Shown here: positions 23,501 through 34,449 of the stretch, piece by piece
How the letters are laid out: each line of letters begins with the position of its first letter
Numbering within the stretch: position 1 is the stretch's first letter
Assembly (NCBI RefSeq): GCF_039555335.1
Contig: NC_092631.1
Location: 12,647,701-12,711,700 of the forward strand
DNA length: 64,000 bases
Direction of reading: 5' to 3'
DNA from: Amphiura filiformis
Taxonomy: Eukaryota > Echinodermata > Ophiuroidea > Amphilepidida > Amphiuridae
Notes under the pieces: generated by a model
Databases searched by the model: none
Seen by the model: the letters and a program-made list of their open reading frames with translations, nothing else
Told to the model about the DNA's origin: nothing
Translations under genes and position numbers: made by a program

Positions 23501-26500
23501 GGTACAGGTCTTAATACGAGCTGGAGTTGGGCCCTTCTTCCACTAATATACTGCAGGCCCATTCTCCGATAAAGTGTTCAAGTTTGGTCTCAGGAATGAC
23601 AAAATACCAACCACGAAGAATTCATGAAATACATTCAGAATCGTAAACTTAAATAGTTTGAGAACACAAAACAATACATGGGTGATTTTTCAACAATACT
23701 TCATTTTTGAGCAATATTACTTGTACGTGTTGGGGGTAACGTATCTGTGAAGCCCTTTCCCACCTTTGTCTTAATCGTGCAAGTGTAAAAACTTTCTGAC
23801 TTAATACCCATATTTGATCAGTCATCACCCAATGTACTAAAGTCTGGTATGGTATTTGGCTTCATTTATCACAGCGTTTTTTCCGAGGGGAGTAGAATTT
23901 AGGTAACATGAACGTAACGTCAGGACCTTTTGCCATTAATAGACCTGATTTTTTTAACTTTGTAACCATTGTGTTATGTTCCATATATATAATATAACTA
24001 TGGAGATTGCTTGATCCATCACATATGAGAACATTCATCTAGCCAATTATTTTCACAGATTGTTATCCATTAGAAATATGGTAACGTATCTGTGAACAAT
24101 ATTGGCGACATAGTCTCAAAGACCTGTTGGAAAAATTTAATAATCTGTGTTGTGATTTTTTATACTTTATATTGCTAATATTTTTCCAGCTTTTAGCAGT
24201 CCCTGTATCACTACCTATTTTGGCATATTTCATGTCAATTTGCAACGGTATTTCACTGTGCTTTGGTTTTAGTGATTTTTGGCTTTATCACTTTCATCCG
24301 CAGGCCTATATCTGTACATGCACTGAAATTAAATTTTATCATGCATGGACCACATGCTTTCTTACTTTCTCTGTTTTTCTACCTCCCCTTCTCTTCAGTA
24401 TGCATATTACACTTTAATATTTGAGACCTTCATTAACTTGTGTTTTATCCAGCAATTTTTGGTTTATTTTTCACTATACATGTATTGTGTAGGTCTATAA
24501 ACATTATTTGTTCTTTATTTAATATGCATTACTTTTCTCATAATATTGCAGTTTGAGTGACATTAGTCCACTTATCCTATCTATTCATTCTCTACAACCT
24601 CTATTGATTGCGACCCCACTTGACATTTACTTCCTGTCAATTAGGACAATACCCTATTGTCCTGTGGTGGTGCTTATTTACATATTGTTTCCCAGTCTAA
24701 CTTTGTAGTGAATTTGCTCACACAACTTATTTTGCTCTGAGTTTGCTGTCTTTTTTGCTACTCATTTCATGTACATATCCTTAAAACTTTTGAATCCATG
24801 CTTTATTCAAATGTTTTCAGCTTTGACAGCCAGTTGCCATGGCAATTGCCATGAGCATGAAAGTTAGTCTTAAAAACACAGTGGTCAATCTGTCATCCTA
24901 ACCAGCTGGACTTCACTTGGGTCACCATACTATAATGCCCTCTGGCAATTCCAGCCTTGAAACTCACTCCCCTGCCCAGCTGACCTCCAGAGCAACAGGA
25001 ATGTGTTGACATGCAAAAGGTCAAACATCAGCAGGTGTCGAGGTATATAAGATCAAATTATGAAATCCAATATCAGAAAATGAAACCAGTGAAACAAAAT
25101 TAATTACCCTCGCTTTTCTCTAATCGAGGGTAATTTTGCCAAAGTTCTTTAAGGACCCGTTGACGAAATGTTATTTCAATTTGAACTTGCCTTCAATTTT
25201 TGACTTGAATTTGTTTTTAAACTACAGCATGTAATTTTTGTTGTTTGCTTTATATTTTGTTGTCTGTCCCTGAAGAAGAGCAGTTTATCTGCTCGAAACG
25301 TCGGTTGTTTTTTGTCTGTTTAGTGTTTGACTGCTATGTACACAGTGATTTTCATCATTTCCAGTGTACTGTTTTCCTGACACTTTTGTGGGCTCTGGAA
25401 TTGGCAATTTTTGGCCATCGAACTTTGCCTGTTTTGTGCCTACTCTTGATGTTTGGTTAAGCGTGTCTGTTTATATGCACAGTGATTTTCATCAATTGTT
25501 CTAGTGCAGTTTTATATTACCATTGATCCTTGTTGTTTTTGCAGGTTCAGCACTTCTGTGGGCCTTGGAACTGGTAAATTTTGGCTATCAAACTTTGCCT
25601 ACTTCTTCTGCATACATTTGCTGTTTTTGTCCCCCTGCATACTGTCTAGTCTGCATTTTACTTGTTTCCCCACATCAAGTTGGTGTACCTTGCTTTTTTC
25701 TTTCCGAATGATATACAGTTAATATTAACCCTAACCGTGCCCGTGGCTATCGGAAGGGAAAGAAGAAACGAAAAAGGAGGCAAGATGAACAAAGAAGTCA
25801 CTTGGCCCCGGGATTCGAACCTCTTACCCCTCCCATGCCACCCACAAGATCACAGGCCTCGAGCCACGTGTGTTACGCTGACCCGGCCAGCGATTCTCTG
25901 GGTATAATTTGACTGAGGCTGATTGCGTCATCGCATCACTTGGAATGAATGCACGAGCAGTGAGCTTTAGTGAGCTCTGGTTGGGTTAGGGTTGATATAT
26001 TCCTTTACACACTTGGATGATACAGTTTCTACACAAAAATGTTTGATTGAAATCCCTCCTAATCGGCTAATTCTAAAAGGTATAGTCAGGCTTCCTTTGC
26101 CTGTACATTAACGTAACGTTATTTTCACTTTTAGAAACTTGTCAGAATAGTGCATCGGAATTGCGGACATGCATATGTGATGCTGGCTACTATGGAGCCT
26201 TGTGTGACCAGGTCCTGACTGAGAGTGGTGAGTATTGCAAGTATCGGCACTGAATACTACAGGAAATTTTGTTACACTTTGGAAACATGAACTCCGCTAA
26301 ACAAATACAATAATATAATAAATAACTAGCTAATATCGTATGCTGTAGTGATTATTACGAACATTTCATATACTAAATAATGAAAGTTAAACAGAATTCT
26401 TTAACAATTCAAAGCCAAAATTTGTCTAGAATGTTCAATGTTTAACCCCGCGTTAATCTCAAACCACCACATGTTTGATTCCTCTTTTTGTTTTTATTTT

Positions 26501-29500
26501 GTTTACTTCTCCGCATGATCAGAAAATGCACATTTGATTGTTAAAAGCAGTGGCGCCCATGGCGTATTGACGTATACATTAAAATGTAGAACACATTTAC
26601 CATTTCATGTTGCTGAACCGACACCCCTTATATTAAGCCTTGTGATCTCCTCTTGTGGGTCCGCTTTTTTTTCCTCAATATGTGAGTGTAAATACTGCTG
26701 TCATGCCCCCTCCCCCCCCCCCAACGACTCACGCTAAGATAGATGTAAAATAATTCACATTGATACTGAAAACATATGACTGTTCCTCTAGCAAAATGGA
26801 GGAACACGCCAATATAATTATGTAAGTGACAAAGCATTATACTAGAATTCTAGATTGTTTATGCAGACTTTTACTATTAGTCGGATAGAAATTGCTTGTC
26901 GGGTATGACTAACATTTCTTTTTTGCTTTAATATTGATATCTGAGGTGTATAGAATAGGAAAATAACGGAGCCCAATGGGCATCCTTGAGCATTCCGAGA
27001 AATCCGTGCTCAAAGTTTCCACAGTGGTCAAAATTCAAAATTGTTCCTATTTGGTAAAAACCTATTCCGAAATATTCCGCAGGTCACAAGGATTCAGAAA
27101 ATATATAGTTTGACCTACCTACGACTATTAAATCAGTCAGGAGTTATTGGCAAAAAGGTTAAAGGTCGGATTTGGAGTTCCATGGGGGTCAAACACAAAA
27201 AAGTTAAAGTAGGTAATGGCGAATCCAACGGACGAGGACACAAAACACATCAAGGATCAATAAATGATACAAGAGGATACCCAATTTTGCTCAAAATGGT
27301 CAAAGGCCTGTATGTTAGGCATCAACTTTAAACAAGAAAGTGTTAATCATACGCAACTTTACACTGAAGGAGAGAGAACAAAGGCATCTACTCGACTGTA
27401 TGAGGCCGGTCGGGTGCAGATCCATCGGAACACGCTTTTCAATACAGAATATATGCTAATCTCATCGTGTCATCATCCAAGCAGCAAGGTTCATTTCCCA
27501 TTGAAAAAGCGTTACCCGACGGATCTGCAGTCGACCATTCTGGTATAGTTTGTTATTTTCTACAAAAGATATTATTTTGTACCTCTTTCAGCCGTCCGCC
27601 TTGTCGGTAGCATGTATAGCAATTCAAATGAAGGCCGAGTGGAAGTATATCACAATGGGGAGTGGGGTACGGTGTGTGATGTTAATGGCGACAATTTCGC
27701 AATGGTAGTTTGCCGTCAGCTTGGATTTCAATCTGGTGGTGTTGCCAAGGCGGATGCTTACTTTGGACATGGAGATGACCACATATGGATACGTGATGTA
27801 CTCTGTTCAGGATCAGAAAACAGATTAGATGAATGCCAAGATGATGGATGGGGATCCGGAGACTCTGGATGTGAGCACTATGAAGATGTAGGGGTGATTT
27901 GCAACATAGGTAAGTCCAAATTACGACATGGTCATATGTTGATTATGGTTAATTGGCACTTGAGTCGTCTGGTTCTACGGCCGGGCCTACAGCGCGTCCG
28001 TCAATCCACGGGTATACTCATGCTCATCGGCGAACTTTAAAAGTACCCCCTTTTGCATCTCATTTCTCTAACTTTTCAAAGAAAAACACCGTGACCATTT
28101 TTATAGCCGATTTCGCGATTTTTTTTGCACGCATTGCCCATTTTTGGTTATAACGCGAATTATATACCTCATCTAAAGATTCTCGCCATCTGATTGGTTA
28201 AAAGAGCGGGCATAGTTTTGACTATGCCCGTAAAAGCGGGCATAGTTCTGCGTGTGCTTTGTTCCCAGCGTAAAATGATATTACGCACGCGTTAATGTTT
28301 TCGCGCGCTATAATTACGCGGACATCGTCTGTGCCGTTCGCATTGAAACTATTACTTTCTCTTTCCAAAAGCGATGCTTTTAACCAAACAGATGACAAGA
28401 ATCTTAAGATTTGGTATATAAAACAAATATTGACTGCTTTTTATCGAGGTATGGTTAAAATTATAGGCACGCGGTGATCTCAAAACCATGACTATGCCCC
28501 TCGGCTACGCCTCGGGACATAGTCATGGTTTTGAGATCACCGCGGGCCTATAATTTTAACCATGCCCCTCATAGCAGTCAATATTTGTATACTATAATTC
28601 AAAAATGCCCTATTATTGACAGCAACGCCCGGCAGCAACCTGTACGAGGCCTGAAAGTAAGTATTTGTGCATGTTTCACAAAATAAAAATATTGAATATG
28701 TACACTTAATTTACTTGGTTCATAGATGAAGAACTTTCTTTTTACAATTTTGAGAATATGTTTTGAAAAAGTACCCCTTTTTGTGTTTCGTGAATCGCGT
28801 AACTTCCAGTAAAAATCAGCCAATTTCACGAAATTTCCGACGCGCATGAGTTCCCGAAAGTCCAGGGATCGGGGGAACAAGAAATGAGGACAGAAATCCT
28901 CACTCTTTATTTATGTGATTTACATTATTTTGCGAAGAAAAGTGGAGCAAAAAATTCATCAGCACTTGTTTTTTAATTTATTATGTTTTATATTATTTTG
29001 TGAGGGGAAACGTGAGGATTTTCTTCATCATTGCAAATTAGTTTTTTCTCACATTTTATATTATTTTGTGAGGTTCATCACTGCGAATGTTTGATTTCTT
29101 GTGTCTGACATGTGACACTATTTGATCCTACTAGACCCAGTCAATTTCGAAAATTGAGTTATTATCAGCATCAATTTGCATAGTAACCAAGTGTGCTATT
29201 GCTGAAAACCTCACATCCTGCACACTTTTATGAGCCTTTACAATGCCAATTTTCCTATGTATACATATGCTTCCCTGTATCTCAATTTAACAATAACCAC
29301 CTTTGTTCTGATTGGATAAGATATAGTTTGAGCAGTTCATAATTGGCGGGTCTTATAACATCGTGGATCAATATCTTTATTTCGAGAATTGTCTTCTGAC
29401 ATTGCCAGAAGCATCACAAATTATATTCATTCCTATTTTTTTAACACGCACAATATAGACCATACCTTTTAACATATGTCTACTTTTCGGCGTAGTGTTA

Positions 29501-29906
29501 AAACCCTACTCCCGCCAATTACGACAATCAACGAAATAAATAGTTGGCAAACTTTGACAATATGTGGGAACTCTTCTTTGCTGCTCTGAGAGTTCAGTGA
29601 AATTAGTATAACTAAGTTTGATGAGAAGTACAAACCTTCCCCTTTCCCCTTTCCTTCCCCCCTTTGATTGGAGCTGCACGTTTCCCCGGTGAAATGTGGC
29701 CTTTTTGTTAAATGTTTTACCCATCCAATATAGTAATGATTTGAATGATTATTAATTGGGTATTTTTTGGTTTGACTCCATTGTTTTGTGTCCGATAGCG
29801 CCATGAGCATCTTTTTTCATGTGGATATCAGCGCTTTATAATTTTTCATTATGACATATTATTATATTGTATTTAAATTTCAGGGGATGAGTACATGTCA
29901 CGATAG
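20358..29906 (+). CDS. Secreted EGF-like/SRCR protein, complete four-exon gene
   Basis: Four exons (20358-20502, 26135-26227, 27592-27909, 29884-29906) join in phase to 579 nt, 192 residues plus stop. The product has a signal peptide (hydrophobic core near residues 10-20), a Trp/Gly/Asn-rich linker, an EGF-like C-terminal segment with CxC..GYYG..C, one scavenger-receptor cysteine-rich domain of about 105 residues, and a six-residue end. It has no transmembrane helix, so it is predicted to be secreted. SRCR domains bind microbial surfaces or host proteins in many animals and are numerous in echinoderms and amphioxus; a role in innate immunity is inference. All junctions are GT-AG and split a Gly/Glu/Ala codon after base one (class 1-1), the pattern that permits exon shuffling. 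A second ATG at 20373 would give a five-residue-shorter signal peptide. Confidence 0.88.
20554..20806. mobile_element. MITE, ATGTGATGCGATCAAGC termini, copy 1
   Basis: The left end ATGTGATGCGATCAAGCAAA and the right end TTTGCTTGATCGCATCACA are inverted repeats; the match continues through TCAGTCGGAACTCGGAAATA, giving about 45-bp TIRs. A second copy lies inverted at 34450-34703 with a matching interior (AGATATAGCCAAA, GGAGCTGGTTGTTCAATT). It lies just inside intron 1 of the SRCR gene. Confidence 0.8.
20807..21170. other. SRCR gene intron 1, no feature seen
   Basis: There is no exon or repeat structure other than the duplicated word GTTTTAAGTTTTAAG near 20935. Confidence 0.35.
21171..21274. 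mobile_element. Small MITE-like palindrome, GTTTACAC termini
   Basis: The ends are AAGTCGAGTTTACACAGTCG and its near reverse complement CCGTGTAAACACGACTT. The interior contains three TTATTACCGGTAATA-like self-complementary blocks. At about 104 bp it would fold into one stem. Confidence 0.6.
21329..21468. repeat. Dispersed repeat with internal 52-bp duplication
   Basis: The copy begins ATTCTTAGTCAGTGG; its first about 52 bp appear twice in tandem (21329-21380 and 21381-21432). The tail, GTGCCGTCTATCAGG, matches the copy at 10170-10272. Confidence 0.7.
21550..21663. repeat. 19-bp minisatellite, about six units
   Basis: The first four units repeat ATAATGTGGACAGGTCAAG exactly. The last two have CTTGGTC in place of TGTGGAC and keep the AGGTCAAGATAA frame. 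It is an intronic tandem repeat. Confidence 0.92.
21664..22532. other. SRCR gene intron 1, nothing assigned
   Basis: The open frame at 22053-22244 is short and has no recognisable domain. No exon or structured repeat is visible. Confidence 0.35.
22533..23109. mobile_element. CCCAGCAAACAC inverted-repeat element, copy B
   Basis: The element starts CCCAGCAAACACAAAACG and ends GTTTTTGTGTTTGCTGGG. An internal GTGTTTGCTGGGTTCAAA at about 22830 shows that the element contains a second terminal-like sequence, so it may be a fusion of two modules. Flanks are TT on both sides. It is about 90% like 63027-63596 over most of its length. Confidence 0.85.
23110..25269. other. SRCR gene intron 1, nothing recognised
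   Basis: This is AT-rich intron with no exon. A small hairpin, TTACCCTCG with CGAGGGTAA, lies at about 25105-25134. The 24127-24417 open frame is hydrophobic by chance composition and has no splice or domain support. Confidence 0.4.
25270..25304 (+). ncRNA. Hammerhead-ribozyme-like core, probable element relic
   Basis: The sequence CTGAAGA, A, GAGCAG-TTTAT-CTGCTC, GAAACGTC places a six-pair stem between the two conserved halves of a hammerhead core (CUGANGA and GAAA). One extra A between CUGAAGA and the stem departs from the consensus. Penelope-like elements are known to carry hammerheads of this kind. No pairing partner for the other stems was confirmed, so activity is doubtful. Confidence 0.35.
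25320..25640. repeat. Imperfect tandem duplication after hammerhead-like motif
   Basis: Two units of about 165-190 bp share CACAGTGATTTTCATCA, then TGTGGGC(T/C)T(C)TGGAA and CAAACTTTGCCT. They follow the hammerhead-like motif directly and may belong to the same element's terminal region. No protein is encoded. Confidence 0.5.
25802..25890 (-). repeat. tRNA-derived SINE-like sequence
   Basis: Read on the minus strand, a perfect B box (GGTTCGAATCC) is followed by CGGGGCCAAG. A weak A-box-like TGGCTCGAGGCC lies about 50 bp upstream. The upstream GGCCGGGTCAGCG could pair only partly with the 3' end. A degenerate tRNA-related repeat is the best reading, not a tRNA gene. Confidence 0.4.
26135..26227 (+). 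CDS. SRCR gene exon 2: EGF-like segment
   Basis: The 93-bp exon lies between CACTTTTAG and GTGAGT, class 1-1. It encodes ETCQNSASELRTCICDAGYY, then GALCDQVLTESG. The CxC, six residues, then C spacing with GYYG matches the C-terminal half of an EGF-like domain. With only four cysteines it is a shortened EGF module. Confidence 0.85.
26228..27591. other. SRCR gene intron 2, no feature assigned
   Basis: There is a C-rich run at about 26705-26722. Open frames at 26534-26737 and 27041-27548 have no domain or splice support. Confidence 0.4.
27592..27909 (+). CDS. SRCR gene exon 3: complete SRCR domain
   Basis: The 318-bp exon, flanked by CTCTTTCAG and GTAAGT, encodes one whole scavenger-receptor cysteine-rich domain: VRLVGS at the start, GRVEVYHNGEWGTVCD, VVCRQLGF, WIRDVLCSGSENRLDEC, and GCEHYEDVGVICNIG at the end. 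Six cysteines are present in group A spacing (the extra pair of group B is absent). Acidic residues near DDxxD-like positions could bind calcium. Confidence 0.93.
28206..28592. repeat. Long hairpin with about 85-bp arms
   Basis: Arms around 28415-28500 and 28508-28592 are near-perfect reverse complements, with outer ends CAAATATTGACTGC and GCAGTCAATATTTG and a core ending CCATGACTATGCCCCTCGG / CCTCGGGACATAGTCATGG, closed by a loop of only a few bases. A smaller hairpin, GCGGGCATAG / CTATGCCCG, lies at 28206-28232. It is non-coding and sits in intron 3 of the SRCR gene. Confidence 0.85.
28593..29883. other. SRCR gene intron 3, nothing recognised
   Basis: A short tandem phrase, TTTTATATTATTTTGTGAGG, occurs twice at about 28987 and 29055. 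No exon is seen before the terminal exon at 29884. Confidence 0.4.
29884..29906 (+). CDS. SRCR gene terminal exon
   Basis: After AAATTTCAG the frame continues GDEYMSR and ends at TAG (29904-29906). The phase matches exon 3 exactly. The call rests on acceptor and phase, since seven residues carry no family signal; an alternative terminal exon farther downstream cannot be excluded. Confidence 0.6.
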
Positions 29907-32190
29907 AACGACGGACTAGTCCGACCTGATTTTCTTATAGTTACTAGTTAATATTCCGACTATGATCACTAATAGTTTATCTCCGATGGCGCAAGAAACA
30001 CGAATCGCGTATAGTCTATTGACCGCGCCGCCTTTCCGGCGGGGTGGTTGGTGGAATTTCGCGATTAATCTCTGAAATGGCGTCTGAGTATACATAATCT
30101 GGTATTAAACTAAGAAACAACAGGTCCGTGGTCCTACTCGAGGCTACTCGTTGGACTACCATGGACAGCTTACTCTGAAACTACAACGCACTTGAAGTTT
30201 TATCATTAAGTCTTAAAGTAAATCAATTATTATAGTCTTCTACACCATGTACACTGACCGTGAGTATTGAAATATCCTCAAAATAGAGGTTGTCGGCTAA
30301 AAATAAGAAGTGGTGGCCGGAAGAAAACTACAGGGGAAAGACTGCAGGACTGCAAACGATTATACGAGACTGAAAATCTAAAACTGCAATGGTAAGGTCA
30401 TGTGATTCTCGCGAACAGAATGTCTTTAATCACGTCAGGAACAATAAGAACATGTTTATGACGTCATTAATATAAATTAATCCTTTTGGGCGCTTGAAGG
30501 TCATGTCTTCTTGCCTTATAGTTTTTTTTTCGGATCACCACTTCTTTGTGACTTTCTGCTGTTACCTAAAGCTATAATCAAATTCAGTAAACCTTTGACG
30601 AGCGCGTATTGTAAGTATACATCGCGTATTTACTGCGTTGGACAAGTGTGGACGCACTTGTCTCTGATTGGCTGCTGAGGCGATCTCCTGTTACTGAGTG
30701 GAAATGTATGAATGAACTGTGCGCCCTACGCGTTGTTAGCGCCGAATTTGCAACATCACGGTAGTCGCGCTCGTCAACGGTTTGCTGAATTTGACTATAC
30801 GTACCATTTTAACGAAACTTATAGAGTGTTTTCCATGCACCTGTATGTGGATATGACGCTCTTGTGATATACTTTATGTAGAACCAACTACCATTCTTGT
30901 AGGCTATATTTATCTCAATATTGAGTGCAAACACCGCAAGGTCATGCTCCGCTCCGACGCGCCTCAACAGATAACCTCTATTTTGGTGACGTTACGGCCA
31001 GAGTGCATATTATTAATAGTAAAAAGGATTTGATAAACTGGGCGTATCTCAAAAAATGTTATAATTCCAACTCAACACAATGAATTGCCTATGGCTCAAC
31101 GTATAAAAATGGAAAAGTTGGGCATGACCCAGCAAATTTTTTTTGACTTGAAATTTTTGAAATACACCCTATAATAATGACTGGATATGGGTAAAACTAA
31201 AAGGTTAATTAAGTTTGCAATTTTTGTCACTGCAGGGAGAAGTCAATACTACGATATGTATTATGTGCCACTCTCAGGGTCTCGGATTTAGTCCCGTCAT
31301 GTTAACTTTTTAAATCGGTTTGGCGCTATATAATATTGCCACGATCAGAACAACAACCACACTTTGACAGTTTTCTTCATTTTTTTAAACACCCTCTATA
31401 GCATGTGTAGTGTTCTTATGTCATTAGCATTGGTTAAAAATATGAGTTCTGGACATGCTCTCTTTTATCATTAGCAAAATCTAATTTACTTGTTTTACCG
31501 TGGGTTACAAAATGGGTATGGCACATATATACTACAATGATTTGAAGGTATTGGTACTACTGACTGCTCCCCGGCACATGTTATTGGTGTAGGGTATATC
31601 TAGTCCAGTTGCAAAGTGTACGAGTTTCATGTTTATGTCGTGCTTTTTTGATTAAGGCTTGAAACCAAGTTATAACTCTGCGGAAGACCTTGAAATATCA
31701 GAAAACCAGGCAAAATGACCTTGCTTGAAAAAGAGTTTAGAAAAAAGGAACGTTTTTTATGTTTTGACCCATGTTGAGAATAATTTGCGACCTTTGACCT
31801 TTTTGCTTATAATTCGAGAATCATACAATTCAGATTGGTCAACTTTTTTGAATCGTTATGATCAGAGTAATACTATGGCATTATAACAAGATCTGAGAAA
31901 TTTTAAAATTTGACCCCTTTGTGACCTTAAATCTTTTCTGAGCAAGGTGCATTTTTTGCCAATGTTTTCCCTACTCTTTCAGCCTCATGTCATCAGTTGA
32001 TGATACTAAAGTCGGTACTGGACCTTAATCACAAAAACACAAATCACGAAATTCTCCGTTCTTCTTGACTAATCGTTTTAAAATGAATGTATAACTTTGA
32101 TAATACCATCATGGGCGCATTCATTGTACGCGTGACAAAGAACTGACGATCAGAATGCTTTAATGGCACAAAACTTTTCATATGACAATG
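29907..32190. other. No gene recognised
   Basis: The stretch presumably begins with the SRCR gene 3' untranslated region. No exon, LINE frame or clear terminal repeats were found by eye. Confidence 0.4.
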
Positions 32191-33366
32191 CCTCATTTCA
32201 AATATATAGTTTTAGTTTTGGTTTTGGTTTTGGTCACGTGGTTTCCTATTGTCCTGCCTAACCACTTGAATCATAAGATATCGAACTCATTGTTTCTACC
32301 TTTTGTTTAAAACCGAACATTTGTGTCAGTCAGTTTCGGTTTTGGTTTCAGTTCTTATAAGTGGTGTGGATCGTAAAATTATTTGATTTGAAGTTACCTA
32401 CTCTAAGTATACAAAAGAAATGTTTAAATTTCGCAGTGCAATATTCACGAGGAGAGAAATCGAGCATGGTAATCTACATTGAAAGACGTGGTTTACAAAA
32501 CCGAATAAGTCTAGGCTAATTCACCTGTGAACAAATATAGACCATCGAAATATTTGCATTCGACATTACAAAAGGGGTCACTATTGGAATTGTATAGGTG
32601 CTATAAACAAAATCGATTCATGTCCTTAATCCCATGTACCAGAATCGATGGAAGGCCATTATATGACCTCTAATAACCTAATGACTTTTACTGAAGCAAT
32701 TTTTACTGCAAAAAGTAGAAGATAGAGGGGAAAAGAGATTGTGTGGGGGTGTGTGTGTGTGTGTGTGGGTGGGGGGTGGTTGGAGGGCAAGGGGGATATG
32801 GGCCGGGAGAGAGAGAAACAGATGAGAGAGAGAGAGCATTGGAAGTGAAAGAGAAGGGGAGGAGAGCTCGAGATGAAGATATCGAATGCAGGGGAGGAGG
32901 AGGGGGAAGGGGTAATTTAAGGAAGAGGTGGTTATATAGGGAGGGGAGCCTCCTCTTAAAGAGGTATGGGTTGTGCTTCCCGGGGATAATAAACTAATTC
33001 ATAATCAAATCATCTCCATGAATCGTTTATGTTTCATACAAACAAACAAATCCCCCCACCCCGCCCCATTCTTCAATATACGCGCATGTATATGATTTCT
33101 AGGCCTAGAACTCGTGAGTGTAATATGCCACCTACCTTCGACAGAGAGCATCAACTGTCGTCCGCGGGATAGATTTCCGATATCAATCATGATAATAATT
33201 ATGTTAGCACAATAGGCTATTGTATACTTCTGGGTATATACCCTGTACTGTGTCCTTCCAGCATAATAGTGTTATGATTGCAAACCAGATCAGCTCTACT
33301 TTTTAATCCCATGATTTTTGGTTTCTAAACAAAAGAGAAACCAAAACTAAATATTTGAAATGAGGG
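32191..33366. mobile_element. Candidate TIR element, about 1.2 kb
   Basis: The left end CCTCATTTCAAATATATAGT, followed by TTTAGTTTTGG, is mirrored at the right by CCAAAACTAAATATTTGAAATGAGG (33340-33366), about 28 bp with one or two mismatches. Between them are (GT)n and purine-rich low-complexity sequence and no transposase. No target duplication was found. Confidence 0.45.
32741..32965. repeat. (GT)n and GA-rich low-complexity tract
   Basis: A GTGTGTGTGT run is followed by about 170 bp of G/A-rich sequence (GAGAGAGAGA, GGGGAGGAGGAGGGGGAAGG). The plus-strand frame over it is compositional. Confidence 0.85.
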
Positions 33367-33661
33367 AGTGTATATGATTAGATTTTCGTCCGTGGATAAA
33401 TGAGGGGACACAATATACACGCGTCGTCTTTCCAAACAGTCGGCTGTCGTTGTTCCATGGCGGCTGTATGCGCACGCACCCCGTTTTGTTGAGGGCCCGT
33501 GCTTTTAAACTCGCGCCGAATCAGATCAATGATAATAAGGCTCTTGAACGTGATCATAAACCTGCCAGTGTGGATTCATAACCCGGTTCGCAATAAGGAA
33601 TTGGAAGCTTCATTGCCCAATAATTTCTGTGGCACATACTCTTTGGAAACATATACATTAT

Positions 33662-33697
33662 GCATATATATATATATATATATATATATAACATATA
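33662..33697. repeat. (TA)n microsatellite
   Basis: About 13 uninterrupted TA units are followed by ACATATAT. Confidence 0.95.
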
Positions 33698-33762
33698 TTA
33701 TGCCTATTGCAGGGACCCCCTTAGGGATGAAATCAAAACTCACCTTTTCCGTAATTGCCCAC

Positions 33763-33880
33763 CTATCGCCGTAGATGGGGTAAACATCGATGTCACGTGA
33801 CAAAAAATATCGAAAGCGAGGGCAGATTTCGCCGTAGATGGGGGTAAACATCAATGTCACGTGACAAAAAATATCATAAT
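33763..33880. repeat. Two-copy tandem repeat, about 62-bp unit
   Basis: Each unit reads CGCCGTAGATGGGG(G)TAAACAT, then ATGTCACGTGACAAAAAATA. The TCACGTGA palindrome (an E-box-like CACGTG) is present in both units. Confidence 0.85.
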
Positions 33881-34028
33881 TTGTTGTTCGTCACGCGTTC
33901 AAGCGCTTTATGAATAAAAGACAAGGCTTACACTCTGGTTCAGTCTTCAGGGCCGCTACAGACCACGAGTATTTGACGTATAATATTTGATGTAACATAT
34001 TTACGTTATTTAATCTAGTCCCAATCTA

Positions 34029-34156
34029 TTTCCTGTAATGTTTGAGTTATAACGAATGTTTGATGATGTAAAATCGATAATATGTTACGTATATCTATCA
34101 TATATATTATCGATTTTCGTCATCAAATATTCGTTAGAATTTTAACATTACTGGAA
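34029..34156. repeat. Hairpin with about 55-bp arms
   Basis: TTTCCTGTAATG, ATAACGAAT and AAAATCGATAATATG on the left are mirrored by ATATTATCGATTTT, ATTCGTTAGAA and CATTACTGGAA on the right, with a loop near 34090-34100. It is a short foldback without coding sequence. Confidence 0.75.
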
Positions 34157-34449
34157 AAAAGTCTGTAGGGTCACTTTGAGATTAAAACTATATGAATATG
34201 AAACCATCATGCGTCAGCATCCTGATTATTTGAATGTGTGCAGTTTGCAGCTCAAGGGGTAAAGACAAAACGATTAACGATGCCCAATTCTGCGTAACAT
34301 CAGAGATAAAAAAAAATGTTGTTTTCCCAATGTGTAACATCAGATACTAATTTGTTTTCCAATATCTGAGTGCCCCACTGTGTCTAAATCAGAGACTAAT
34401 TTTGTTTGTCAAATACTCAGTGCCCAGTTCTCAGTATATTCAGAGACAT

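Noticed and set aside
24127-24417. Small membrane protein suggested by a hydrophobic 96-codon frame
   Set aside because: T-rich composition explains the hydrophobicity; no splice sites, homologue or initiation context, and it lies in an SRCR intron.
25802-25890. Functional tRNA gene on the minus strand
   Set aside because: A good B box but a poor A box and unpaired acceptor; kept as a SINE-like repeat.
27264-27548. 94-codon frame just upstream of the SRCR exon
   Set aside because: No signal, domain or acceptor/donor pair; the SRCR exon is preceded by its own acceptor at 27591.
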